Positions 56,229-64,000 of a stretch of DNA of 64,000 nt are shown here, one piece after another (the first letter of the stretch is position 1; each line of letters begins with the position of its first letter). Made by a program: the position numbers and the translations under genes. The DNA lies in contig NZ_JAMFLG010000006.1 in NCBI RefSeq assembly GCF_023502205.1, positions 123,185 through 187,184 on the forward strand, read 5' to 3'. Origin of the DNA: Aquiflexum sp. TKW24L. Its GTDB lineage: Bacteria; Bacteroidota; Bacteroidia; Cytophagales; Cyclobacteriaceae. The notes below the pieces were generated by a model. The model was not told where the DNA came from. It ran no database searches and worked only from the letters and a program-made list of their open reading frames with translations.

Positions 56229-57437
56229 ATGGTTTTTAAAGAAGATGTATTAGCGGCATATAAGGGTCAGCAAAATCTTTTGGAAAAGGAGAATGGATTT
56301 GTCGAGAGGGATTACCTCAAGACATTGAATCCTTCTTCTTCCCATATCGAGGTTATTGCAGGTATCAGGAGATGTGGTAAAAGCACCATGATGAGACAGA
56401 TTGCAAACAGGTTTTATAACAAAGTAGCTTATTTTAATTTCGAAGATTCGCGGGTTTTTGGTTTTGAAGTCGGTGACTTTTCTAAGTTGGATGAGGTAAT
56501 CGGACATGATGTGGAGGCATACTTCTTTGACGAAATCCAAAATGTATCCGGTTGGGAAGTTTTTGTCAGACAGCTTCATGAAAGAGGAGCGAAGGTTTTT
56601 GTAACTGGATCCAATGCTTCACTCTTTAGTAGGGAGTTGGGGACAAGATTGACGGGTAGGTACCTGAGTCATGAGGTATTTCCATTTTCATATAGGGAAT
56701 ACTTATTGTATTTCTCTTTTCAGGATACTTTGGAAAATTTCAAAAAATATGTGCAATGTGGGGGATTTCCGGAATTTCTCCGTGATCAAAATCCTGAAAT
56801 ATTGCAGATGCTCCTCAAGGACATTTTGTTCAGGGATATCGCTGTCAGGTATGGGATCAAAAACACCCATGTCCTGATGGATATCGCGCTATATTTGGTT
56901 TCCAATATCGGTAAAGAAGTGAGTTTCAATGGTCTCAGAAACAATTTTAACGTTGGCTCTCCCACCACCGTATCGGATTACCTTTCGTGGATGGGAGATG
57001 CCTATTTGCTGTTTTATCTTCCAAGGTTCAGTTGGTCAGCGAAAAGTATCTCCAAAAATCCAAAAAAAGTCTATTGTATAGATACCGGTTTTGCGAAATC
57101 CAATTCTTTGAGTTTCAGCAAAGATGAAGGAAGGCTTTTGGAAAATCTTGTCTACTTGAACTTGAGAAAAAAATTCCAAAAACTATTCTATTTCAGAGAG
57201 CGTCAGGAATGTGATTTTGTGGTTTTTGAAGGTAATTCCTGCAAGTGGTTGATACAAGTCTGTGACACGCTGCACCCTGATAACAGGGATAGGGAAATCA
57301 ATGGACTGATGGAAGCAATGGAATTTTTGAAAATGGACATCGGATATATTCTTACCCTAAACCAAAATGATCAAGTGGTCATAAACGAAAAAACCATAAT
57401 CATTCAGGAGGTTAGAAAGTTTTTGACTTGGATGTGA
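56229..57437 (+). CDS. AAA-family ATPase with DUF4143 domain
   Basis: A 402-aa protein. Walker A at 45-52 (GIRRCGKS, K51), Walker B FFDEIQ (99-104), a sensor-like VFVTGSNASL and a SRELGTRLTGRY arginine-rich block, followed by the DUF4143 domain (about 205-370), with CDFVVF as in nuclease-like folds. These genes are abundant in host-associated and environmental bacteria and archaea, usually alone; function is not known. It stands alone, preceded by a putative operator. Confidence 0.9.
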   Translation: MVFKEDVLAAYKGQQNLLEKENGFVERDYLKTLNPSSSHIEVIAGIRRCGKSTMMRQIANRFYNKVAYFNFEDSRVFGFEVGDFSKLDEVIGHDVEAYFFDEIQNVSGWEVFVRQLHERGAKVFVTGSNASLFSRELGTRLTGRYLSHEVFPFSYREYLLYFSFQDTLENFKKYVQCGGFPEFLRDQNPEILQMLLKDILFRDIAVRYGIKNTHVLMDIALYLVSNIGKEVSFNGLRNNFNVGSPTTVSDYLSWMGDAYLLFYLPRFSWSAKSISKNPKKVYCIDTGFAKSNSLSFSKDEGRLLENLVYLNLRKKFQKLFYFRERQECDFVVFEGNSCKWLIQVCDTLHPDNRDREINGLMEAMEFLKMDIGYILTLNQNDQVVINEKTIIIQEVRKFLTWM

Positions 57438-57461
57438 TTGACCTGAAATCAGCAATCCCAA

Positions 57462-59816
57462 TTAAAAATTAAACTTAGCACTCAGCAAAAATATTCTTGT
57501 TTCCATCTTGGAATAAAAATCCTGTGAAAATGCCGCAGTTCTGTTCTCGCCTGCAAATCTCAGGGTATCGAAAATATCACGCACACTCAAGGCAAGGCTT
57601 CCCCGATTCTGAAAGAATGTTTTCATCACGTTTGCATCCACAAAATATTGGGAAAGGTCCCTTCCTTGGGCTTCGATTTCGGGAGAATCGTAATTGGCCA
57701 CAATCTGAAAATTGATTCCCCAAGGAAGTTTGAAATCACTCGTGAGTTTGGTGTTCCACGCAAAACCTTTGTTGATCGCTCCATTTTCAACATTGGAACC
57801 ATCAACAATGATCCTAAACATCGTCAGACCACCGCTGATATTCCACCACGGGGTGACTTCTCCCAATCCGATTAATTCCAAACCATAAGACACCGCCGTG
57901 TTCAGGTTCTCAGGCTGAATGTAAGATATGCCGTCTTTGACTATGGTAATCATGTCTTCCTGCCCATCCACATGTCTGAAAAATGCATTGGTAGTAAAGC
58001 TTGATTTTGATCTATTGAGCATGTGGCCAAACTCTAGTGAATGGATTTTCGCAGGCTGAAGGTTTGGATTGCCCCTTCTGATGCTGAGTGAATCGGTGAT
58101 ATCCGGAAATGGATTGAGTCTCCAAGGTCTTGGTCGATCGATTCTTCGGCTATAAGTAAATTTCAAGGAATTTTCCTCATCCATTTTGTACAGCACCTGC
58201 GCACTAGGAAACAGATTGAGGTAATTCTGCTTGTTGATCTCATTGGTGTTGATCAGTTCGGTATTGAGGTTGGTATATTCTCCCCTCAGCCCAAAGGAGT
58301 AATCAATTTTATCGTAAGATGCCGCATAGATAAAGTAACCCGCATATACCTGATCTTTGTAGATAAACCTATTGCTGACATTTGGATCGGTGACAAAATC
58401 CTGGTTTCCTTCCTGAAATCTCTGGAAAATAAAATCATTGTCAAATTCCCTCAAAATAGATTTCAGACCTGTTTCTATTTTCTTTTGTTCAGAAATTGGA
58501 TGGATATAATCCGCCTGAAAAACATAGATGTTTCTGGTTTCATCCGTAAATCCCCGCTCCTGACCGGTGCGGTTTTCGGGATCCACCTCGAGTGTATTAT
58601 TGAAAATATCGATGTTCTGAACCTTATATTGGTTTCTAAAGGAACTGCTGGCTAAAAACCGGAATGACTGATCTGGATTGTCAAATGTCCTCTCATAGAC
58701 AATCGCATTGTCCACACCGTCATCGTCTTCAGTTTCATTATTTCTTCTCACAAAGTCCAAAATAGGTTCTCCTGTGGAATTTCTGTTGAGTTGCGAAAAG
58801 AGCGTGTTTATCTGACTGTCTAGATTGGTGGTGAAAACTCCCTCGTAACTGATGATATTCTTACCAAAATAATAATCCCCGCCATAGTTGAAAGTATGTC
58901 CGATATTTTGGGTTTCCATGTCAGTTTCCTGAAGGAGGCGTTCATCTTCTTCGAAAAGTATCCTGTCTGAAGTTCTCTTCCCGACATTTTTCCAGTTTCT
59001 GTAGTTATACCCGCCATAGATGTTGTACTTGAAGGTCCGGTGATTAAACCTTGCTCCGGTATTCATCCTTCCCCGTGTCCCATAAGTCAGTTCTGTACTT
59101 CCATTGGTGCCGAGGTCTTCCCCTTTTTTGAGGATAATGTCGATCACGCCGCCTTCAGCATCCGCGTCAAACCTTGCATTTGGGTTGTTGATGATTTTGA
59201 TTTGCTCCACAGCACTTGCAGGAAGTTGGTCGAGATTTTGAGTCAGGGAGGAGTTTCGTCCATTGATGAGGATGTTGGTTCCTGTACTTCCCCTCAGCGC
59301 GATTGTGCCATCATCACTGACACTGATCGAAGGCGTATTTCTCATGATGTCAAGCAAGGTTCCACCGAGGTTAGACATGTTGGCATCAGGGTTGATGGTG
59401 ATGCCTTCTAAATCTGCGCGAAAAGGAAATTTGCTGGACTGCACCACGACTTCTTCCAGATTTTGGTTTTCACTTTTAACCTCGATTTTTCCAAGATCAG
59501 TATTGCCATTCAGGCGTATATCTGCCATGATTTTTTTGTCGTACCCGATCAGGTAGAAATTCAATTCATAATTGCCATTTGGGGCAGAAAGGGAAAACTC
59601 CCCATTGTCCTTGGTATCTGAAAATGTCACCGGGGTATCCGCACCCGGCTTGAATAAGGCAACCTGCATAAAGAGCACCGGTTGTTTGGAATCGGCATCG
59701 ATGACAGTTCCTTTGATCGTAAATGATTGGACCTGACCTTGGGAAACCGTGGGAATTAAGATAAAAAACACAAAGCATAAAAAGCAGTAAAAAACTGAAC
59801 TGGTGAAAACTTTCAT
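57462..59816 (-). CDS. TonB-dependent outer membrane receptor (outer membrane beta-barrel family)
   Basis: A 784-aa outer-membrane protein. From ATG 59816: signal peptide (about 1-27, ending SQGQ), a carboxypeptidase regulatory-like domain (about 30-110, FTIKGTVIDADSKQPVLFMQ), a plug domain (about 125-215, with LINGRNSSLTQ) and a beta-barrel ending in aromatic F (SAKFNF). There is no SusD partner nearby, so it is not a classical polysaccharide utilisation locus. The ligand is unknown. A 5-codon extension to 59831 is disregarded. Confidence 0.92.
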   Translation of the reverse strand: MKVFTSSVFYCFLCFVFFILIPTVSQGQVQSFTIKGTVIDADSKQPVLFMQVALFKPGADTPVTFSDTKDNGEFSLSAPNGNYELNFYLIGYDKKIMADIRLNGNTDLGKIEVKSENQNLEEVVVQSSKFPFRADLEGITINPDANMSNLGGTLLDIMRNTPSISVSDDGTIALRGSTGTNILINGRNSSLTQNLDQLPASAVEQIKIINNPNARFDADAEGGVIDIILKKGEDLGTNGSTELTYGTRGRMNTGARFNHRTFKYNIYGGYNYRNWKNVGKRTSDRILFEEDERLLQETDMETQNIGHTFNYGGDYYFGKNIISYEGVFTTNLDSQINTLFSQLNRNSTGEPILDFVRRNNETEDDDGVDNAIVYERTFDNPDQSFRFLASSSFRNQYKVQNIDIFNNTLEVDPENRTGQERGFTDETRNIYVFQADYIHPISEQKKIETGLKSILREFDNDFIFQRFQEGNQDFVTDPNVSNRFIYKDQVYAGYFIYAASYDKIDYSFGLRGEYTNLNTELINTNEINKQNYLNLFPSAQVLYKMDEENSLKFTYSRRIDRPRPWRLNPFPDITDSLSIRRGNPNLQPAKIHSLEFGHMLNRSKSSFTTNAFFRHVDGQEDMITIVKDGISYIQPENLNTAVSYGLELIGLGEVTPWWNISGGLTMFRIIVDGSNVENGAINKGFAWNTKLTSDFKLPWGINFQIVANYDSPEIEAQGRDLSQYFVDANVMKTFFQNRGSLALSVRDIFDTLRFAGENRTAAFSQDFYSKMETRIFLLSAKFNF

Positions 59817-59831
59817 GGGAATTGCTATCAA

Positions 59832-60217
59832 AATAGTGTTCGTGAAATTTAGTAAACCTTGTTCTAGGCCCTGTGGTTTAGAGAATCGGGGAATTTTATA
59901 CCAATGGAGGAATAAATCCCATCAGTGGAAAGATAAGTTTTCTATCATTTCGGAAAATTAATAAAGATTGGGACCCAGATTTCGGAATTCTACAATGCCC
60001 CATTTAAGGCGCAGTAAAATCTGGAAACATCTTTAATGAATATCTGATCTACGAGTTCGGCATCAGGAGATGGAATTGGGTCAGGCCGTTGTTTGGGTTG
60101 AAGGGGAAATTCAAAGAACCGCTAAATAATACATCGCAGAATTCTGAGTCATGAAAAGGCTTCTTGAGTTGAAATTAACTCTAGAAATCCTATCTTTAAA
60201 GTATTAAACTCGCCGAT
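59832..60217. other. gene-poor stretch with a gene fragment
   Basis: No complete gene. A frame at 60008-60154 without a start codon translates to a protein-like 48 residues including YEFGIRRWNWVRPLFGLKGK and ends at TGA. It looks like the C-terminal fragment of a lost gene. The rest is unremarkable. Confidence 0.45.
60169..60198 (+). promoter_or_regulatory. candidate promoter of toxin-antitoxin pair
   Basis: TTG (60169-60171), 19 bp, then TATCTTTA (60191-60198), one mismatch from TAnnTTTG; 19 bp before the antitoxin ATG. Confidence 0.5.
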
Positions 60218-60454
60218 ATGACAAGTGTGGAATTGAAGAAAATATTGATTCAAAGAATTACGGAGATCAATGATGAACAATTTTTGAAGGCAATTAGAAC
60301 CATCTTAGAAACCAAAATAGAATCTGAGGTAATGCTATTGTCTGAGGGGCAAAAATTGGAAATTCAAGAATCCAGGAAAGAAATTGTAGCTGGTAAATTT
60401 GTTGATCAAAGTGAACTTGAAGCTGAATTTGGCAAATGGCTAAAAGAAAAATAA
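60218..60454 (+). CDS. antitoxin of ParE/RelE-type pair
   Basis: A 78-aa helical acidic/basic protein (MTSVELKKILIQRITEINDE, then EKLEAEFGKWLKEK-type C-terminus). It has the usual form of antitoxins paired with ParE-type toxins in Bacteroidota: an N-terminal helix pair and a C-terminal toxin-binding tail (QSELEAEFGKWLKEK). It overlaps the toxin gene by 19 bp. It would neutralise the toxin and probably repress its own promoter. Confidence 0.8.
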   Translation: MTSVELKKILIQRITEINDEQFLKAIRTILETKIESEVMLLSEGQKLEIQESRKEIVAGKFVDQSELEAEFGKWLKEK

Positions 60455-60735
60455 TCTGGTCCCATAGGGCAAAAATCAAACTTTTTGAGATTCTTGATTT
60501 TTTTGCAGAAAGGAATGGGAATACTTTTTACTCGAAAAAATTATTTTCGAGATTTTCTAAAGAACTTAACCTTCTAAAAAAACAACCTGAAATTGGTGTA
60601 ATTACTGATCTTGAAGGTGTGAGAGGTCTCATTGTCGGAGATTACATTTTGTACTATGAAATTACACCTGAATCAATTGTGATTCATACAGTTTGGGATG
60701 TAAGGCAAAATCCTGAAGACTTGAAGATTAAATGA
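60436..60735 (+). CDS. ParE/RelE superfamily toxin
   Basis: A 99-aa protein with the fold order of the RelE/ParE superfamily: an opening strand (IIWSHRAKIKLFEIL), two helices, then beta strands (EGVRGLIVGDYILYYEIT, IVIHTVWDVRQNPEDL). The conserved basic residues (R in GVRGL, R in DVRQ) are present. It either cleaves mRNA on the ribosome or poisons gyrase; sequence alone does not separate RelE from ParE. Full length and intact. Confidence 0.88.
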   Translation: MAKRKIIWSHRAKIKLFEILDFFAERNGNTFYSKKLFSRFSKELNLLKKQPEIGVITDLEGVRGLIVGDYILYYEITPESIVIHTVWDVRQNPEDLKIK

Positions 60736-60847
60736 GATTTTACTTCTAAATCCTTTTTGATTTCGGATTTCAAAGATCTTCAAAAAAGGAAGATTGTAAT
60801 TTCGGTTCTTTTTGGGTAATTTATTGACCTTCAATAACGTAAGACCA

Positions 60848-62362
60848 ATGGATCAATCCAATAAAATCAACCGGAGAGAATTTATCGGTTCGGCAGCTGC
60901 CGTCGCAGCGTCCATCTCCATCGTCCCGTCCCATGTTATCGCCGGAAGCGGCAAGATTCCACCCTCAGACCAGGTCACTGTGGCCAACATTGGCTGCGGC
61001 ACCCAAGGCCTGCGTGAAATGGGGGATTTGCTCCAAAATCCAAATGTCAGGGTCGTGGCAGTCTGTGATTCCAACCAATACAGCACCGACTATATCGATT
61101 GGTCCGCTAATGGCATCCGCAATGACATCCGCAAAGTCTTGGGCGATGACTCGTGGTGGGAAAATGTTCCCGGAATCCCCGGCGGCCGGAATGTCGGACA
61201 GGCTTATGTGGAGCAATATTATGCCAAGAACAAACCCACCAAAAAATACAAGGGTTGCGCCTCCTATGAAGATTTTAGGGAAATGTTTGCCAAAGAAAAA
61301 GGCATCGATGCTATCAAAATCATGACACCCGACCATACCCATGCGCCGATTGCTTTGGCAGCTATGGCTCAGGGTATCCATGTCGTGACCCACAAACCGA
61401 TTTCCAACCGGCTATTGGAAGGAAGAAAAGTCATCGAAAAAGCAAAGGAAACAAGAGTGATTACGCATCTTTTGGCGTGGTCGGACCGGCCTGAATACTG
61501 GCAGATGAAGGCTTGGATGGATGAAGGTCTTATCGGCGACCTAACAGAAATCCACAATTGGTCTTACCGTCCTGTTTGGCAACAGTGGACCAAAAGGCCA
61601 ACCGAGGTGAAGCAAATTCCCACAGGATTCAATTGGGAGCTCTGGCTTGGGCCTGTACCTGATATGCCCTATCATCCCAACTATACCCACAATGTTTTCC
61701 GTGGATGGTATGAGTTTGGAGGCGGATCGGTCGCAGACATGGGACATTACAGTTTGTTCCCGCTTTTTGAGACTTTGGGAATCACCAAATCCCCTTTGAG
61801 CGCTAGGGCTTATGGCACCACTTCCCGCAAGGAAATCAACCAAGTTTACCAATGGGTCAAAAACGATGTCGCATTTCCAGCGAGCAGTATGATCAAGTGG
61901 AAGTTTCCCGAGCAGGAAGCACTGCCGGCATTTGACCTGTTTTGGTACGATGGGGGGATGAAGCCATTTGCCTCCGAGGAGCTCGAAATAGATGGAAGGG
62001 ATACTCCCGACGAAGGCTTGATGCTTGTGGGGACCAAAGGCAAAATTCTTGGAGGTTTCCGGGGTGAAAATCCCGTGCTGCTTCCTGAAAGTAAAATGAG
62101 CCAAAGACCTGCTTCTGAGCGAATAGATTCGAGGACGGTTGTGCGAAATACTGACGCTTGGGTGGAGGCCATCCTGTCGGGCCAACAAACTCCTGGAAGT
62201 TTTATCCGTGCCCAAACCATCACCGATACCATCAATCTCGGTGCAGTAGCCTTGCGGGCAAATAAAAAAGTGGACTTTGACGCCGCTGCCCTGAAAATCA
62301 CCAATGATGAAAATGCCAATAAATTCCTGACCCGTGACTACAGACCCGGTTGGGAAATCTGA
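60848..62362 (+). CDS. Tat-exported Gfo/Idh/MocA family oxidoreductase
   Basis: A 504-aa NAD(P)-dependent oxidoreductase acting on sugars or inositols. From ATG 60848 the N-terminus carries a twin-arginine signal (NRREFIGSAAAVAASISIVP), so it is exported folded with its cofactor. The Rossmann region (VANIGCGTQGLREMG) follows, then DHTHAPIALAAMAQG and VTHKPIS, with the usual catalytic K/H. It is in the large group of secreted Bacteroidota members. An extension to 60812 lacks Tat character. The next gene, also Tat-type, follows after 167 bp. Confidence 0.9.
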   Translation: MDQSNKINRREFIGSAAAVAASISIVPSHVIAGSGKIPPSDQVTVANIGCGTQGLREMGDLLQNPNVRVVAVCDSNQYSTDYIDWSANGIRNDIRKVLGDDSWWENVPGIPGGRNVGQAYVEQYYAKNKPTKKYKGCASYEDFREMFAKEKGIDAIKIMTPDHTHAPIALAAMAQGIHVVTHKPISNRLLEGRKVIEKAKETRVITHLLAWSDRPEYWQMKAWMDEGLIGDLTEIHNWSYRPVWQQWTKRPTEVKQIPTGFNWELWLGPVPDMPYHPNYTHNVFRGWYEFGGGSVADMGHYSLFPLFETLGITKSPLSARAYGTTSRKEINQVYQWVKNDVAFPASSMIKWKFPEQEALPAFDLFWYDGGMKPFASEELEIDGRDTPDEGLMLVGTKGKILGGFRGENPVLLPESKMSQRPASERIDSRTVVRNTDAWVEAILSGQQTPGSFIRAQTITDTINLGAVALRANKKVDFDAAALKITNDENANKFLTRDYRPGWEI

Positions 62363-62529
62363 TTTTACATAATAATAAGTAAATGAAAAAAGATGCATGG
62401 TTCAATGCTAAAAAGACCGCCACATCGGTCTTCGGTCTTCCGACTTCCAACAATTTTGGATCAAAATTCCCGCTTACTGGCAAGATTTGAGTGCCTAAAG
62501 AATTTACTTTAACCAACCCTAACCAAAAA

Positions 62530-63471
62530 ATGAAAGACAGACGAGAATTTATCAAACACGCCGGAGTCGCCGCAGCAGCACTGACCTTTGGCCTTCCCCA
62601 ATTTGCATTTTCTATGAAAAATGAAGATCCTTTATTCAAGATTTCACTTGCCGAATGGTCGGTAAACAGGTTGCTGTTCGCCGGAAAAATGGACCACCTC
62701 GATTTTGCCATGCTATCCAAGAGGCATGGCATCGATGCGGTGGAATATGTCAATCAGTTCTTTATGGACAAAGCCCAAGACATGAACTACCTCAAGGAAA
62801 TGAAAACCCGGGCTGAAGGAGAGGGAGTCACTTCGGTTTTGATTATGTGTGACAGAGAGGGGATGCTGGGTGCAGCCACGTCCGAAGAGCGCAAGCAAAC
62901 AGTAGAAAACCACAAAAAATGGGTGGAGGCTGCCAAGTTTTTGGGATGCCATTCGATCCGGGTCAATGCCTACACCGCAGTACCCTGGAGCGAGGATCCA
63001 AAAGCCGAACAGCAGGCGATTGATGTCTGCAGTTCTGGACTGAGGCAATTGTGTGAGTTTGCCGATGATTTTGACATCAATGTCGTGATCGAAAACCATG
63101 GCGGATTTTCCAGCAATGCTAGGTGGCTTGCCGAATTGATCAAACAGACCGCCCACAGAAGGGCAGGGACCTTGCCTGATTTTGGCAATTTCAAAATCTT
63201 TTCAGATGACAAAAGGGTAGTTTCTTATGATTCCTACCGTGGTGTCAATGAGCTGATGCCCAAGGCAAAGGGAGTAAGTCTTAAGCCTACGGTTTGGGAT
63301 GACCGAGGTAAGGAATCTGCCTTGGACTATAATAGAATGATGAAAATAGTCCTTTCTCATAAATACCATGGCTATGTGGGCATCGAGCATGGAGAAAAAG
63401 ACCGTGAGTGGGAAAGCATCGTCGATATCCGAAATACCATGACGGAGTTGAGGGATTTGATGAAGGGGTGA
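62530..63471 (+). CDS. Tat-exported sugar phosphate isomerase/epimerase-like TIM-barrel protein
   Basis: A 313-aa AP endonuclease family 2/xylose isomerase-like protein. From ATG 62530 there is a Tat signal (DRREFIKHAGVAAAALTFGL), then a TIM barrel with metal-binding residues in NVVIENHGGFSS, GTLPDFGNF and YVGIEHGEKD. Often encoded next to Gfo/Idh/MocA oxidoreductases; together they may process an unusual sugar or inositol in the periplasm. The substrate is unknown. An upstream GTG extension (62491) is not preferred. Confidence 0.88.
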   Translation: MKDRREFIKHAGVAAAALTFGLPQFAFSMKNEDPLFKISLAEWSVNRLLFAGKMDHLDFAMLSKRHGIDAVEYVNQFFMDKAQDMNYLKEMKTRAEGEGVTSVLIMCDREGMLGAATSEERKQTVENHKKWVEAAKFLGCHSIRVNAYTAVPWSEDPKAEQQAIDVCSSGLRQLCEFADDFDINVVIENHGGFSSNARWLAELIKQTAHRRAGTLPDFGNFKIFSDDKRVVSYDSYRGVNELMPKAKGVSLKPTVWDDRGKESALDYNRMMKIVLSHKYHGYVGIEHGEKDREWESIVDIRNTMTELRDLMKG

Positions 63472-63595
63472 TTCTTTTTGTATGGCTTAGGTGAAATTAG
63501 GATTGGATATTGATTGATATTCCAGTCCTAATTTGGTGTTTTTATGATTGTCCGCAATGACACCAATGGCCGAATTTTATTTTGATTTACACCTA

Positions 63596-63742
63596 GACTT
63601 GGTTCGACAGGCTCACCAACAGTCGCTCGGTGCCCGATGGTTTTGTTTTTAGTGGAAGGGAGGAAAATGCGGCGCAGCCGCATTTTCCTCCCTTCCTAGT
63701 CCTCATTCAATATCCGGTGGCCGAGCGAAGTCGAGGTCATTT
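63596..63742. repeat. interspersed repeat with internal 43-nt perfect hairpin
   Basis: GACTTGGTTCGACAGGCTCACC-type sequence at the left and CGGTGGCCGAGCGAAGTCGA at the right flank a perfect hairpin: 63654-63673 pairs with 63677-63696 over all 20 bp around a GCA loop. From memory, the flanks resemble the GACAGGCTCA/GAGCGAAGTCGA intergenic elements found in many Bacteroidota. Confidence 0.7.
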
Positions 63743-63895
63743 TGTTAAATTGAGATGGTGGTAAAAAAGCGGATATACAGGTTCATTTTTTACCCATATG
63801 CAAAGTATTTAATTTATTTAGTCAAATTGTTAAAAATCAAAAGTTTACGATTAAAACCATTTGAATAAATTCCTTAAAACGTATCTAAATTTTAA

Positions 63896-64000
63896 TCCTC
63901 CCAACCTCCCAACCTCCCTACCTCCTAACCTCCCAACATTCCCAACCTCCCAACTTCCTAACCTTAAACCCTAATCTTCCAATCTTCCAATCTTCCAATT
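63896..64000. repeat. low-complexity direct repeats
   Basis: Imperfect runs of CCTCCCAA then CTTCCAAT units, continuing to the end of the window. No coding potential. Confidence 0.7.

Larger units (their letters stand above)
63472..64000. other. gene-free right end with repeat elements
   Basis: No gene seen. It contains the repeat block at 63590-63740 with a perfect hairpin, AT-rich sequence around 63780-63895 and, at 63896-64000, low-complexity CCTCCCAA/CTTCCAAT-type direct repeats. The following gene is outside the window. Confidence 0.7.

Noticed and set aside
56229..57437. New antiphage defence gene
   Set aside because: DUF4143 ATPases are widespread solitary genes; no other defence gene, integrase or att site is near.
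57462..59816. SusC of a polysaccharide utilisation locus
   Set aside because: No SusD follows, and the receptor lacks the SusC-specific length (about 1000 aa).

Overview
The window comes from a chromosome of a Bacteroidota bacterium, most likely order Cytophagales and close to Cyclobacteriaceae (Algoriphagus/Belliella/Aquiflexum-like). This is inferred from proteins with type IX secretion (T9SS) type A tails, SpII lipoproteins, a TonB-dependent receptor, atpD-atpC standing apart from the rest of the atp genes, very long NusB and Rho proteins, and promoters of the Bacteroidota form TTTG-N19-TAnnTTTG. Shine-Dalgarno sites are scarce, with a striking exception at rpsU. No rRNA, tRNA, CRISPR array, prophage or intact insertion sequence was seen.

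Layout. 1-3.6 kb: end of the mre/mrd elongasome operon (probable mreC tail, mreD, PBP2, rodA). 3.6-9.4 kb: HD-domain protein, an unrecognised 385-aa protein, a 2Fe-2S ferredoxin, tdk, recO and rho. 9.6-17.2 kb: accessory cluster of secreted T9SS cargo, consisting of one decayed gene followed by three intact paralogous-tail proteins on the same strand. 17.7-22.6 kb: NTF2-like protein, serS, a lipoprotein, a 2-oxoglutarate/Fe(II)-type oxygenase and a chromate-type transporter. 22.6-29.8 kb, all minus strand: polyprenyl-phosphate sugar transferase, DUF4382 lipoprotein, xer recombinase-hpf, rpsU, atpD-atpC and an NlpC/P60 lipoprotein. 29.9-31.1 kb: TPR lipoprotein and a small partner. 31.1-35.1 kb: six-gene minus-strand operon nusB-ytxH-DUF1573-yajC-ybbR-coaE. 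35.2-47 kb: leucine dehydrogenase, ABC exporter, two unrecognised small proteins, a PQQ dehydrogenase lipoprotein with cytochrome c, an orphan nucleotidyltransferase, an M28 peptidase and gcvP. 47-64 kb: metabolic and accessory genes, namely a truncated VapC-type toxin-antitoxin remnant, M1 peptidase, MFS transporter translationally coupled to trehalase, metallophosphoesterase, Na+/solute symporter, DapA/NanA-family aldolase, an AAA/DUF4143 ATPase, a TonB-dependent receptor, an intact ParE/RelE-type toxin-antitoxin pair and two Tat-exported carbohydrate-type enzymes.

Most genes are ordinary housekeeping. The most informative signals are: the T9SS cargo cluster, with one member caught in decay and tails that look homogenised; matching -7 promoter elements about 35 bp before the starts of two of these genes; the strong Shine-Dalgarno of rpsU, which fits the proposed bS21/anti-SD autoregulation of Bacteroidota; a VapC toxin cut to 22 residues behind an intact antitoxin; a cluster of TTTAC/GTAAA half-sites upstream of the DUF4143 ATPase; and a perfect 20-bp hairpin inside a repeat-like element at the right end. 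I found no convincing wholly new multi-gene system.
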